64,000 nucleotides of DNA from Protopterus annectens (GCF_019279795.1 NC_056729.1:1861940869-1862004868); one strand, 5' to 3'; positions 44,331 to 56,927 are shown, counted from the stretch's first letter. The notes: generated by a model not told the origin, from the sequence alone. Numbers and translations are program-made.

Positions 44331-47104
44331 AGTTTGGAAAGATACATTGTTAACGTTCTTTCATTGTTGAAGATTTGTGAAAATATACTTTCATTAAAGA
44401 GTATTACAAATTGAATTAACTTCTTTATTTGATAATTTAAACACTATTTCAATTTGGGCCAAATAAAAAAGTAGAGAACGAATAATGAAGTAACAACACA
44501 TTTTATTTGAATAAATAATAATTTTACTAAACTATTCCAGAAACATGGATTGATTAACACTGCTAATCTGAATGAATTAGTGAGTTCAATCAGATTATCC
44601 CTCAAGTTTGTTAACAGCATGGATAAAGATATGCAAGGTTGAGCTCCATTTATTGAAATCCTGAAGCTATCTAAAAAATATTTACATTTAGTGAAAGAGC
44701 ATTTCAAAAATTGAAACTATATTCTTTGAAAAATCAGCTCATTAAAATAATCTTTTACTTAGAGTTAAAGTGATAATTGGATTAGTATTACTCTTTTAAT
44801 AATGATAGTATGGGGATGAAATATTTAAAGCCAATATAAGATTCTAATAATTTATATTTTATATGAATGTAAGAGTTGGTAACAGTAGGAGTATTCCATA
44901 GTGTTAAGCATGTGGGAATATTTGTAACTTATTATATGTTTATAGGTATGAAGTAATCAGTGTGTTTTAATATATATATCAACATTTACTCAGTAAAAAA
45001 AATGTTAAAATTAGAGTTTTAATCATATTTGTTTTTATTTCCTTCAAACTTTATGTATGTTTCTTTATTGCAAATGATCTTTAGACTAAAAAACATTTTA
45101 TCTATCATAGCACTTGTATATTTTGTCAATATAAAAATAGTATAAGCTAGATTTTTAGAAAATTTAAATACAATAAATAATGCAATAAATAATTTGTTTA
45201 AAGAAAGAAGTTACTTTTTGAACAGATGAGAGGATGTTCAATGAAATTAATTGTTATTGAAAGTTAATTTAATCTTACATTTTCTGATGTATTCCTTTAT
45301 ATCTTCTAATTCAGTTATACAGTTAATATATCTTGTCTAGAATTAAAATTCTGAACATATTTATTCTTATTTTCATTTACAATAGAGATTTTAGTCATGC
45401 TAAATATGTTAATCACATAGGAATGAGTCATTTGTTTCTTATGGTAAAAACAATAAGTAATAATTCTGTTGTTTATATACTTTGCTCTATTAACATCTTA
45501 CAATATGAGTGCAGAGCATAAACCTTTAGCTTAAATATTCACTTGTTAATAAATAACTTTATATCATGTAAATTACCAATTTAAAATTCATTTAGTAAAA
45601 TTGTAAAGTTCATATACATAAATAAATTCATATGTTCAAATTCAAAACATTTCACTTAGGATACATAAGTTAGTTCACTGCTTGTGTGGACATTTATTTT
45701 CCATCATCTGATTATAATTAAATGTCCAAGTAATAATAACCTCAAATTTATGTTAGCAATAGCAATACATTCTTCTTTGCTTTTTTTTTTTTAGTAATAT
45801 CCATTTTCCAGTAGGAAATAATTAATGACTTATTCTTTAGTAAATAACATATTCAGGCTTATTGTATATATAAATATGTAACCCATTCAACTTGAAGGCT
45901 AACTAATATATCTTGAAATACAAGTCAGAATGGATAAAACTGATTGAAATCACTCCATAAATATTATTCTAGAAGATTCGAAGGGCAGATAACTGACTGT
46001 CGTGACCATCAAATAGTTCTTTCCCTTCCACAGTTATCATACCATAGATTACATTGTCTATTTAGAATGTATCATAGGACAAGCCAGTTAGTCCCTCACT
46101 GTACATTTTGCTACATATAGTTTAACTTCCCAAAGTGTCCTCAGTTCTTTCTGAAATGTTTAAGATTTAGTAATCATGTAAAGCCTCTCACCTCTTGTGT
46201 TTTTTTCCTCCTCCTTTTTTGTGACTCACTTATCATTTGACATGGCAGGAATCTAGTTAGCATCTTACAATTATTGTCATTTAAATTAAAAGGAAAAAGC
46301 AAAGAAGCCTGTGAATACCATAAACAGAATATGATTACTGTGTACCAGTCTACTGCTGTTTCTCTGACAGTGGCTATAACATATATGCACAGTTTTTATT
46401 CTTCTATGTTTGCTCGTTTTTCAATAGCATTAAAATTTCTGTACATTCACTTGAGAATAATAATTACGAACTTTCCCACCTAATCTGCCAAACTAAACCC
46501 ATATGAAATGGCACTGCTTCTTTTTCCCACCCCTACCTTTCCAACCCAATCACTGGGGATAAGTGTCCCAAAATATGTTGCCTCAAGTATTGATTACTTG
46601 GCCATTCCACTCCGATACAGGCTCTTAATTCTTCTAACTATTGGTTTAAGTAAGTAGTTACTCTATTCCCAAACATTTTACACAGTAGAAGTTTAACCTG
46701 TTATAAATATTGTTTTCCTTTTTCAAAAGGCAACTCCTTTGCTTGATGTTAATAACATTTGTATCTGTGTTCTTAACAAGTGCGATAACATATGGAATAT
46801 GTACTACAGTACCTGTCTTCATTTTTGGGATGGCAGTTCCTTCCCACTCTCTAGTTCTTTCTCTGTTTTGTCTCTATGTTCTAGTCTTATTTAAAGAAGG
46901 CTGCAACTCATTTGTGTCTCTTATGGTCGTAATCATTCCTGATCTGAATCTAGATTTTGAGCCAAATGAAGCAGAAGTACCTAGAGCATAATTCATTCAT
47001 TCCTCGGCAGTTTGTGTGTATTGAAACACTTGCTTGTATCCCTAGTAATTGCCACATTAACAATACACTCTCGAAGAGTTGACCTGACTATTACCTAGCC
47101 ATTC
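44331..47104. other. Unassigned AT-rich stretch of about 2.8 kb
   Basis: No protein family was recognised. A 93-codon plus-strand frame (46710-46991) starts with a hydrophobic segment but has no recognisable domain, and AT-rich chance frames of this size are expected. Together with the CR1 piece it separates L1 ORF2 from the L1 ORF1 piece at 49 kb. Confidence 0.3.
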
Positions 47105-47415
47105 ATTTAGCCAGTCATTGATTATAATGCCCCCTTCAATGTGAATTTGCCTAGACACGTAAACTGAAATGCCCACAAAAAAATACCTTACTAAAAGAAA
47201 GCAGTGCCTAAACAAAATGTCCTACATGGACCGACTGAGAGCCATATCACTTTACTATGAGTTCTACAGACTGCTAATAGGTGAGCTATGTCTGGCATAC
47301 AGGACATCCTGTGACCCAGTTACTGATATATTTACTACACGCCAACTGACAACAGAAGTACTGTGTCTATTAGACATTACCTATCTCCACATTTATTTTG
47401 TATACATAGCTGTGG
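47105..47415 (+). pseudogene. CR1-clade LINE, RT C-terminal fragment
   Basis: IDYNAPFNVNLPRHV, then KKYLTKRKQCLNKMSYMDRL, then LYYEFYRLLIGELCLAYR. This matches EYNAPFGMYLSRHL, LTKRITGLKHMSYAARL and YRLLRGYLYLTYK of the copies at 19.3 and 34.9 kb. About 100 residues remain. It is more diverged than the other CR1 pieces, so older or from another subfamily. A (TA)n tract follows at once. Confidence 0.8.
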
Positions 47416-47432
47416 AATTCTTCTGAGAATCC

Positions 47433-47434
<2 letters not shown>

Positions 47435-47506
<72 letters not shown>
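47435..47506. repeat. (TA)n microsatellite, about 36 units
   Basis: An uninterrupted TA run of about 72 bases follows the CR1 fragment. Confidence 0.99.
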
Positions 47507-47508
<2 letters not shown>

Positions 47509-48980
47509 TACATATTATTCTACCTGAATATGTATAGTAACATACCTTGCACTAGCAGTTATTTCAGTGAACCAAGTGCCTTCATTATATGTATTTCTGT
47601 ATGTTTAGCTGTTTCAAAATAATCAAGATAAGATGCTTCTGAGTGAGCATACCTTTACATTTGGAAATAACCAGCAGTTGAATAATAGTGTTTCTTTTAG
47701 CACTGGAATTCTTTTACCTTCCTTTCAGAATTGAAGTCTAATTACAGTTCTCATGCACATCGCTAACAACATTAATCAAATGCCTTTCATTAGAGAGCAG
47801 TTCACATTTGCTAGATTAGAGCAGTGCCTCTTCCTCAATTAAGGCAGCAGTGTAATAATTATTAATGGTATTTGTCATGTGTTCAGCTGTCATTTCCCTA
47901 GTTTTCATATACATTTTCTGACTGAGTATTCTGTAAATCTTACCACTCAAAACAAACAGCAGTTAATGATAAGCTCACATGACGCTAACTTTCATGTTTA
48001 TGGAGCTACTTTGGCAGTGAGGAGGGAGTTTGTAATAAATGTGTTTTTAACTGATCTTAAGTGTAACTAAATTTAGTCTTCACATTAACAGCCAATCCCA
48101 CAAGTAAAGCAACTCCCACAAGATAGTTTACACTAAAACCCAATACCATGAAGGAGACTGAACTGCCCTCGTGTAAAATCAGCTGTCAGATACGGGACAC
48201 TTTCACAAAGAAGGCAAGCATTGAATAACATTTTAAAGAAAGGAAACGGGAACAACCTGTGCTTTCTGCACTATATAATACAGTTTCCTTCCCACCCTTT
48301 AACTTTCATCCAGTCTATGACTCCGAAATCCTGTTGCTGCAGTAGAAATTAATCTACAAAAAGACTGCTGTTTGGATCAATGTTCGTTTGTTCATTTTGG
48401 CTGTCAAGATAACCACTGTGGGAGTGTGCAAAGCACTCAATTCATGGACCAAAAAAGGTATTCTATGAATTCAACCTGCAACATGTTTCAGATATAACAA
48501 ATAGAATGCCAGACCATTTTAGTGAAGATAAAGAAGCAATAACATGACTAGAGAGCTCGAGATTATATTTTAAAGCAGTTTTAGCCGCGGACGGCTCTTT
48601 AGAATTTTAAACCGCTAGTAAGCGGATTTCTTTAAGGTTTTCTCTCATGCTTGTGGGAAAATGGCAAAATGTTTATTTTAAGACACAGTATAAAACGTTG
48701 AATTTAAACTATTAGAATTTTACTTCAATGAATAGTATTTGTCATGTTAGTAAGTTTGAGATAACATTTACATATCTTAAGATACTAATGCTCTATGAAT
48801 GAGAGTTTAACTGGAGAAAACCTCTGAATAAACTATCCAAGCAAATAGAAGTGTATAACTGAAGACACCATAACTCCATCAATTCCCCAGCTATGTTATT
48901 ACATTAACATATAAATGATGACACTTTTAAAAACAATTTATATGTCTAAAGTGATAACTTTTATTTCATGAATTCCTTAT
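47507..48980. other. Unassigned AT-rich stretch
   Basis: No recognisable protein. The only unusual local feature is a small CpG-containing patch at 48580-48630 (AGCCGCGGACGG). Confidence 0.3.
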
Positions 48981-49405
48981 TCATACCTTAGTTGATGCAT
49001 TGAGAGAATTTGTAATGTCAGTGTTCTTAATATCAGTCTTTTGTTTTTTCTTTCTCGCATCAGTCCAAGTATTCTTTCCAGAAGTTCTCTTTAAGGAAGT
49101 AGAATTTGACCAATCCATTTCTTCTGGTAGTGAGGTTATATTGTTATTTTTAATGAAGGAAGTAGCTTCTTCAATGTTATTAAAAGTTCTCATGTCATTG
49201 TTATGGTTAATTCTGATTTTGGCAGGGTATACAAGTTGTGCCTTTATTTTATTTTGTTTTAGGAATTTCACTAAGGGCCAAGTTTTCTTTCTTTGTTCCA
49301 ATACTTTTGATGAAAAGTCATTATCAAATCTTATTTGGATTGTTTGTAAGTAAGTGTGCTTTTCCTCCATGCAGAAAGTTTAGAAATTTTTGAGCATACA
49401 TGTTT
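48981..49405 (-). pseudogene. L1-clade LINE ORF1, C-terminal domain
   Basis: Read down from 49370: MEEKHTYLQTIQIRFDNDFS, then KVLEQRKKTW, FLKQNKIKAQLVYPAKIRI, MRTFNNIEEATSFI. This is the pattern of L1 ORF1 (RNA-binding chaperone) C-terminal domains: a DFS-x-EVxxKRK helix, then GIKYRLLYPARLRI, then a NGKxxxFxxPEEAxxFL end. The frame stops at 48981. Upstream domains are missing beyond about 49405. It could be the ORF1 of the ORF2 at 44.3-40.3 kb, on the same strand 4.6 kb downstream, or of another copy. Confidence 0.75.
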
Positions 49406-50329
49406 GAGGATGGAGTGGTTGAAGTCTTGTAAGAGAATCTTGTTTGGCTTAATGCATTGGAATTTCATGCTAGTTAAGTAGGGAGATATGGGCTGTTGGG
49501 GAGGGGGGTCATAGGTGGGGTCAGTAGTTAGTGATGATATAATAAGGGGTTTTAATAGTAAGTTGTATGTGGAGGAGTTCCAGGTTTGTTATCTTGTCTA
49601 ACAAACCTGGAGGGGATTTTTTTTTCCTTTTTAAGAATATGGAGGCACTGCCACCTTTAGTATCGTCTTCTAATGCACTGGGCTTGAATGTGTTGTATGC
49701 ATTAAAACTCTGTCTGATGGAGTGCTGTCATTGTTCTTAAACAAGATCACTGTGATGATGCATGTATCAATGCTTTCCAAGGAAAGGAAAAGAAGATTAT
49801 TTCTTCTGTGTGTAGTATGTTAATTTTGGAATTTTGTGGGTAAAGTGCTGTGATGTTTTTATGTCCATTCTTTCTTTTTTACTTTGAGGCATTATTGAAT
49901 AAAATGCTTTGCAGACATTTTCATTAAACCATGGCTCAAATAAATTTAGTGTTTGCCATGCTTAACATTGGCATACATCCATAGATTTTAATGGTCTGGC
50001 ACCTGCATGTGTACAGTGATTTGTTACAATCTTTGGTTGTATTCCCACATTATCTTCATAGGTGTGTCAGAGATAAAGATGAACTCTTTTGTGACGGCAA
50101 GGAAAAATTAATTTTTATGAAAGAAATTAAAAGCAACAGGGGCATAGAACAATAAATTAATGGAGAGAAATGCATTATAATGCTTCAGCCACTGCCTGTT
50201 GTGATGCAAAAGGTAAAAAATATAAAAAAATACATGCTTGACAGCAAGCTAAACTTTTGCATATTATCCAAACACTCAGAAGCAATCACTTCTGTTCTTT
50301 TGTGAGATTCCCTTCTTTAGCAATGCTTA
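49406..50329. other. Unassigned stretch
   Basis: GGTGGCAGTGCCTCC-type sequence (minus strand, near 49645) is in an open context but fits no family I recognise. No further feature. Confidence 0.3.
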
Positions 50330-50900
50330 AATCTTTGACAATCCCTCTGAATAATTCCTAATACTTTTCTGCCTTGTCTGTTTCCGTGTTTTCACCATGT
50401 TTTTAAATTCCATTTTTATTTTATGCCACTCCCTAACTATTCCTTCTGAAGACATTTCTGGCTTTCCTAATAACTTGTGTATCTTTTTTAATACCCATTC
50501 CTTAAATTCATCTGTTTTTAACAGATAAATAGGAAGGCAACAGGGTCTCATCTTAGTCTTTATTGGTGCATGATCTAAAATAGTTATTGCATGTTTCAAA
50601 GCTTTCAGTTAAATATCCATGCTCTTGGGAAATATAATTTCTATCCAGTTTATCCTAGTCATTGTACATTGGGGAATAAGATCTAAATTCTGTGTTTTTG
50701 CTAGTAAATTCACATTTTCTATTCCAGATATCCTCTTACATTTATTTAAAAATCTTCCCTCTTTTGTTATATTTATCCTTCTATGTCCCTGATACATCCT
50801 CATTGTTGTGTCAGGTTCCAGGTCCCACCTATAAATATTTCCTTGTGAAAGATAATTTCTCTCAAAATTCTCTTAATCACCATAGCTAAATTCTAAGCCC
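50330..50900 (-). pseudogene. L1-clade LINE, ORF2 endonuclease end and linker
   Basis: Read down: RISGIENVNLLAKTQNLDLI, then MTRINWIEIIFPKSMDI (the SRIDYIxxSxxL position), KHAITILDHAPIKTKMRP (the SDHxP block), then LPIYLLKTDEFKEWVLKKI. The last part is the WRLNxxLLxDxxFxxxI linker after L1-type endonucleases. It lies upstream of the ORF1 piece on the same strand, so it cannot belong to that copy in normal order. Confidence 0.72.
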
Positions 50901-50904
50901 CCAA

Positions 50905-51268
50905 ACTCAGAGAACACAGTGGCCTATGTGGAAGTGTTTATGGAAACCCTATACAAGCATGTGAATAACTGTACAGAAACCGCAGTACCAAACCAAAATA
51001 AACATGGGACAAACTCCAAAAAGAAGCCACCTTGGTGAAGCTCCAGTATAAATAGGTTGTATAACAAGAGAAAGAAAATACTATCCAAAAATAGGAAGTG
51101 CTATGCCCAAAAGTCCAAGCAACTCAGGGGACTAATCAAGTCCATCAAAGCTAACTTTGAGGCAAAAATAGCCTCCCAGGCTAAGAATAACCATAAGACA
51201 TTTTTCAGGTATACATGTAACCTTAAAGCGAATACCCAACAGTGTGTTGAACTAGTGGTAAATGGAAC
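50905..51268 (+). pseudogene. CR1-clade LINE, endonuclease-RT linker (upstream part of the copy split by DIRS-2)
   Basis: AYVEVFMETLYKHVNNCTET, then NKRKKILSKNRKCYAQKSKQ, then NHKTFFRYTCNLKANTQQC. This matches the linker at 19440-19620. It continues after DIRS-2 at 57403. Confidence 0.85.
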
Positions 51269-51274
51269 ATGTTA

Positions 51275-51425
51275 AGTTGTCTATCTCGCCTTCATTCTTG
51301 CTGGATGGGTTCGGAGCCGACCTCGGCTCCGACTCGGCCACTCTAAAAGCTCGAGAGTTGGTTCCACCGGCTCGAGGCTCCCCTTATATCCCACAATGCT
51401 AGGCGAGAGTTACCTCAGATCTCGT
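51275..51425 (+). repeat. DIRS-2 left inverted terminal repeat
   Basis: About 150 bp, including CTCGGCTCCGACTCGGCCAC and GGCGAGAGTTACCTCAGATC, is the near-perfect reverse complement of 57219-57372. Confidence 0.95.
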
Positions 51426-51762
51426 TTGCCGCTACAGCTTCGAGGTTGGTTGCTTCTACCGGTTCCTGGTGAGTGTTAGCTTTTCTTCTAAAAGTTACTC
51501 TTTTTACCCCTTTTTAAGTTAAATTCTTCTTAGATTAGTGTAGATTATAGAACTTTATCCCCCCTATATTTTCCCGTTTCTTTCAAAAGAACCTTTGGTT
51601 CTTCCCTTGGGCCTTAGGCCTTTTCTTCCCTAAGGGAGTGTTTGTGTAGTTTACTATAATTTTGTACTTAAATTCTAGTATTATTACAAAATTTATTATA
51701 TTTTCTGACAGGGTATAACTGGGTGTTTGAGTGTGTGTTTGTGTACACTTGTCAGTTAGGCT

Positions 51763-53980
51763 ATGTCTAAAGAAGCAAAGGTCTCCGGATTCAAGAAGTG
51801 TGATGCGTGCTGTCAGAAAATGTCTCTGACAGACGCTCACACTTCTTGTGTCTATTGTCTGGGGCCTTTGCACCTGCAGGACTCCTGTGCTGTTTGCCAT
51901 GGCTTCAGCCCCATGGTCCTGCAGGAAAGAAAAAACAAGCTAATTCTGAGAGGCTTGTTGAAGCCAGAGGATTCCCTGTCTGTCTCAACAGGGAAGCCCT
52001 CTAAGGCATCGAGGTCTTCGGCTCCGGCTCCGGCTTCTGAGCCGAGACCTCAGGTTGTTCAACCTTTGCCTTTATCGGCTCCGGCTGGAGCCGATAAGAC
52101 TCAGTCCACAGTTTCTGTGGCTTCCTCGGCTCCGGCCGGAGTCGAGGTTATCGAGGTACCCGTGTCGGCTCCGACAAGATCTTCGGAGCCGACAACCAGA
52201 AAGAGGTCTAGGTCACCTTCTCTTGGCTCCGTTCATTCGGCTCCAGGATCTCCCCTGCTGTCTGAACGGAGCCAAGGTCTCATTCCTCTAGGTCATCGAG
52301 GCTCTCCGATCATGACCTTCAGAGGGTGGTGAGTCGACTACTTAAGTCCGAGGCACTAGCCCAGATGCTTCAGAGCCCGACTCATCAGTCGGTGCCGCCC
52401 GGTCCATCAACTCTTTCCTCCTTCGACTCTTTTGAGTTCGAGCGGGTCGGTCGGAACCGAGACTGTGGTCGCCGGCCGAGACAATTGTCTTCGGCGCCGT
52501 CGTCGGCTCCGTTTCTTCCTTGGAGAAATCTCGGCGCCCGGACTTCCCCTCGTCGGCTCGAGGGGTGAGTGGCATCGGACCCTTGTCCGACCCCTCTCCT
52601 CTCGGTGCTTCGGCGCTGGTGAGTTCGGCTCCGACATCGACCTCGGAGACACCACTGTCGGTGCCGAGGGTCCTTAGCTCCTCGGGCGGGACCTCTGGCT
52701 CTGCCTGACAGGGGTGCATTCGAGGTCATGCGGAGTGTGTTAGAGCCTGGCTCTACTCCACAGTCGGCTCCGTCAGCCCCTCCCTCTATGCTGCCTCAGG
52801 GTAAGTCGACTCACTCCCTCATCCCGGACGCAGAGAGCCAGCTCCTCAGGAGCCCCTTTGGGATTTCATCCTCTTCGAGGCCTCTCCTGATTTGGCAGAA
52901 GAGCCCCCTCGGAAGAGGAAGTGCAAGAGGAAGCACATTGACTCACCTGAGTCTATCACGTCGGACACAGATCTGGATGATTCTGAGGGTTCCCCGTTCC
53001 CCTTCTGAAGATGTCTCATTTGCAGACATTCTGGAGATCCTGAAACAGAGGGAAATTGGCCAGCCCTCAACCCTTCGGAGGACGAATCTGTGTATCTTGA
53101 GGCATTTGGCTCGCCCTTCCACCTCCTGGGTGTCCCCTTCGACCCCCTCATGCAGGTGGTTGCTAAGAAGGCATGGACGGCTCCTGATTCAGTGGACCCC
53201 ACTCCCAGAGACCCTCCAAATTCATCACAGCTCCATCAGACAAGCAGTTTTTATCAAGGAGTTTCTGTGGATGCTATGGTGGTAGCTGCTGCCACAAAGA
53301 AGGAACTGGCTGATCCTTCAGTGCCTGTCCATCCACCTAACAAGGAATCTAGGTCCATGGATAGGTGCGGAAGCGGATGTTCTCCTCAGCGACATTTACC
53401 ATGCGTTCGCTGAATTACCTGTGCCATTTCACTGCCTTCTTCAAAGGGACTTGATCAAGGAAGCGAGTGAAATGTTAAAGGACCCTACAGCTGCGGGTTT
53501 CAAGAGAAAATGAACACGCAGCTGGCTACCCTTAATTCCATATCCAACTCCTCCATCGCCTCCTCTTATGCGGCCGATGGAGCGAGCAGAGCCGCAGGGA
53601 CAGGGTAGCCTTACGTAGGCACGCCTGGATGCGGCTATGCAACTTTCTTGGAACCTTTCAAGGCGTCTTTCACGAACTCCCCTTTGATGGATCATCTCTC
53701 TTTGGTCCTCAAGTGAAAGAAACCCTGACTAGGTGCGAGACTGATGGCAAGACCCTTTCTGCCGTCGGAGTCCGTTTCGACTCCTTCTAGGCCTTACCCC
53801 AAAGGCCAGAAGGGTGGGAAGATGTGGTTCCGTATTCTATCTCAAGGGACTTCGCCTGGCGACAGAGTCGTTTCCTACCAAAGGCAGAGGTGGGAATAAC
53901 AATGGTAGACGCCGCCTAGGGGCAGGGGGTCCGCAGAACCAGGGCAATCGGGAAGCCTTTCCTGACAAGCCCTTTCAGCA
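51763..53980 (+). pseudogene. DIRS-2 gag-like protein, frameshifted
   Basis: The start at 51763 gives MSKEAKVSGFKKCDACCQKM, then DAHTSCVYCLGPLHLQDSC and AVCHGFSPM, the cysteine-rich start shared with DIRS-1 and DIRS-A. A Ser/Ala/Pro-rich part with repeated SAP units follows (coded by the TCGGCTCC motif), and the first open stretch ends at 52332. Later blocks in shifted frames are VSFADILEILKQRE near 53010, APDSVDPTPRDPP near 53180, MVVAAATKKELADPSV near 53280 and a basic tail near 53900. Role inferred as RNA binding and particle formation; no experimental function is implied. Confidence 0.82.
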
Positions 53981-53988
53981 TCCCTGAG

Positions 53989-55420
53989 GTGTTGCCCGAC
54001 TGCCCATCTTCGGGGGCAGTCGGGGGGAGGTTGTCACTGTACCCAGGAGCCCGGGTATCCCTGACTCCAGACAAATGGGTACAGTCCATCATTTCCGAAG
54101 GCTATTCTATCCCCTTTCTTCGTTTTCCAAATCAGTCAAAAAAATCCCTTCCAGATGTTCCACCCGCTCAAAGGGATATAGCAGCTTTGGAAATTTCAAA
54201 ACTGCTTGCAAAAAGAGCAATTCAGTTAGTGCCAGCAGACCAACAAGGATCCGGAATCTACTCAAGGTTCTTTTTTAGTTCCAAAGAAAACAGGGACTGG
54301 AGACCTATTTTGGATCTCAGTGTCTTGAACAAATCAGTCAAGAAAACAAGATTTCGGATGGTCACGCTGCAATCCATTCTTCCCCTTTGGGCAAAGGAAA
54401 CTGGATGTGCTCTATAGACCTTCGGATGCGTGCTATCACATAAAATGAACAGACGCTCCAGAAGATTCCTCCGCTTCAGGCTGGGAACCAGTCATTTTCA
54501 GTTCAGGGCCCTGCCCTTTGGTCTCACCACTGCCCCGGTGTTTACCAAATGCATGGCAGTGGTAGCTTCTCACCTGAGACGACAAGGATTCCAGGTGTTT
54601 CCATATTTGGACGACTGGCTTCTCACAGCTCCCACCAAGCATCTCCTTTTGATGGCCAGAGATTATACTTTTCGCGTTTGTCAAAACTGGGTATTTCAAT
54701 AAATTGCGAAAAGTCTGTTTTGTCGCCTTGGTACTATTACCTACATAGGCAAATTTAGATACTATAAACATGTCTGCAACGCTAACGAACCAAAGGATAT
54801 CAGACATTCACAAATTGGTGTCACTTCTTCTCAACAACAACAGAGCCAAAGCCAGGTTAGTTCTAAAGGTGTTGGGAATCATGGCGGCCATACCTCTCCT
54901 CCCATTGGCCAGATACCACATGCAGATCCTTCAGTGGATGCTTTTTCTCAATGGTCATACCAGGAACTTCCAATGTCTCACACCATTATGATCACAAGCG
55001 TGCAAAAAGCATCTCATGTGGTGGATGTCTTCCCCAGCTCCTGTCGGGAAGACCATTTGTTCCACCTCCTCCGGTTGCTACTCTGACAACGGATGCCTCC
55101 CTGATCGGGTGGGGGGCATTATCAGGGCAGGACAGTCCAGGGCACATGGCAACCAAGCGAATGCCACTTGCACATAAATGTTCTGGAGATGAGAGCAGTG
55201 CTTTTAGCGTTGCAAGCCCTTCAAGACTCTCTTCCCTTAGAACGATTGCAATCCAGACAGACAACATGTCTGTAGTGTGGTACATCAACAAACAAGGCGG
55301 AACCAGATCATACCCCTGTGTCGAGAAGCACTCAGACTGTGGCAATGGGCGATTTCTTCTCAGCGTTTTCTGATAGCAACGCACATCCCGGAAGTCAATC
55401 ACATTGCGGACAAGTTGAGC
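53989..55420 (+). pseudogene. DIRS-2 reverse transcriptase and RNase H, frameshifted
   Basis: SLPDVPPAQRDIAALEISKL, GSGIYSRFF and RFRMVTLQSILPLW open the RT. The palm CSIDL lies at about 54408-54421 before a small indel; ALPFGLTTAPVFTK and YLDDWLLTAPT (YLDD 54604-54615) follow. Frame changes occur near 54420 and 54700. RNase H has LTTDASLIGWGALSGQ near 55090 and IQTDNMSVVWYINKQGG near 55255-55305. The two RT Asp motifs and the RNase H Asp residues survive, but no single frame joins them. Confidence 0.92.
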
Positions 55421-55880
55421 AGAGCTATACTCATGCCTCACGAGTGGTCTCTGAAAGACTCTGTAGTGGGAGAGATTTTTCTCAAGTGGGGTCAGCCTTG
55501 CTGCGATCTTTTTGCTACTCCCCAAAACAGCAAGTGCAGAGAATACTTCACTCTATTCCCTTTACCAGGCCAACCCAGCAGGGACGCTCTAGTCCAAGTT
55601 TGGCCCGGGACTTCTGTATGCATTTCCTCCTTTCCCTCTGATCTCTCAAGTAATACAGAAAGCTATCGCTCAGAAGGCCTCATTGATCCTCATTGCTCCT
55701 TACTGGCCTCGACAAGTGTGGTTCCCCTTTCTACATCGTTATCTCTTGGAGCGACCGTGGAGTCTGGACCTAGTTCCAGATCTTTTGATCCACCAATCGG
55801 GTCAGTTTCATCGCTCCCTCCCCTCTCTGAACCTCACTGCTTGGTTCCTCCAGTTCCAACCGTAGCCAGGCTTCCTCATT
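55370..55880 (+). pseudogene. DIRS-2 RNase H end and methyltransferase-like region
   Basis: THIPEVNHIADKLSRAILMP, then HEWSLKDSVVGEIFLKWG, CDLFATPQNSK and DALVQVWPG, the conserved segment after RNase H in DIRS elements. In another frame ILIAPYWPRQVWFPFLHRYL (about 55684-55745) is the MT block, equivalent to ILIAPFW of DIRS-1. Confidence 0.75.
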
Positions 55881-56888
55881 TATCTCACTCGGTTAGAGAT
55901 ATATTGATAGCTTGCCATAAATCTTCCACTCGAAAGATTTATTTGAGTAAGTGGAAACGCTTCTCATATTGGGCACAAGGAAAGGACATAGATCGTTTCA
56001 CCGCTTCCATCCAACTAGTCCTTGATTTTCTTGCTGAACTCTTCCATGCAGGTTCATCTCCATCTACTCTTAAGGTTCAGTTGGCAGCTATTTCTAATTT
56101 TCATGTGGGCATTTCTGAATCTGCCCTAATGTCCCACAAACTTTGCAAAGCCTTTTTGAAAGGAGTTTTTCTTCTCAGACCTCCTATAAGAAATCCTCCT
56201 TCTCCTTGGGACCTAAATTTAGTTCTTGCTTCCTTGATTCTTTCCCCTTTCGAACCTGCAGCTTCTTGTTCCTTGAAATTATTATCATGGAAAACTCTCT
56301 TTCTGGTGGCTATCACATCAGCTAGAAGAATTTCAGAACTTCAAGCACTCAGTTGTCGTTCTCCTTATCTTTTGTTCCATAAGGACAGAGTTTCCTTACG
56401 AACTAACCCGTCCTTTTTGCCTAAGGTGGTTTCAACATCAAATCTAAACCAAAGCATTGACCTCCCTGTCTTTTCCCAGAGTATTCAAATAGGTCTGAAC
56501 AAAAATTACACTGCCTGGATGTTCAGCGCCAACTAAGGTACTACTTGGACAGGATGAAACAATTCAGAAAATCTGATCAGCTGTTTGTCTCCTATGAAAG
56601 CAGAAAGGGACTTCCAGTTTCAAAGGTATCATTATCCAGATGGCTAACATCTCTGATTACCCTTGTTTATGAGATTAGACACCAAAACTGCCTAATAAAC
56701 CTAAAGCCCATTCCACCAGAGCTTTGGCTACTTCTCTAGCCTTCCAAGACAGACTGCCTATTGACACCATTTGTGCAGCTGCTACTTGGGCTACTCCTCA
56801 CACTTTTATTTCCCATTATAAGTTGGATTTAGCTTCTAGGCATAGAGCTAATTTTGGTTCCACTGTTCTCAGGAGTCTGTTCCGTTAG
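55881..56888 (+). pseudogene. DIRS-2 tyrosine recombinase, one frameshift
   Basis: SVRDILIACHKSSTRKIYLS, then KWKRFSYWAQ (core-binding), FLAELFHAG and KVQLAAISNFHVG. The catalytic Arg is in TSARRISELQAL (codon 56327-56329). After a frame change between 56520 and 56700 come AHSTRALATSLAF (His 56709-56711, Arg 56718-56720) and TFISHYKLDLASRHRAN (Tyr 56817-56819), ending at TAG 56886-56888. All four catalytic residues are present and only one or two indels break the frame. It is the best-preserved recombinase in the window. Confidence 0.93.
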
Positions 56889-56927
56889 GCCACCGGGACA
56901 AGGTGCTAGGACGGTCCCATCCAGTAA

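Noticed and set aside
46710..46991. 93-codon frame with a hydrophobic start resembling a signal peptide
   Set aside because: AT-rich DNA often gives hydrophobic chance frames; no domain, partner exon or homologous copy is visible.
52342..52729. Arg/Pro-rich minus-strand frames at 52.3-52.7 kb
   Set aside because: They are antisense shadows of GC-rich DIRS-2 gag; the sense strand matches other DIRS gag blocks.
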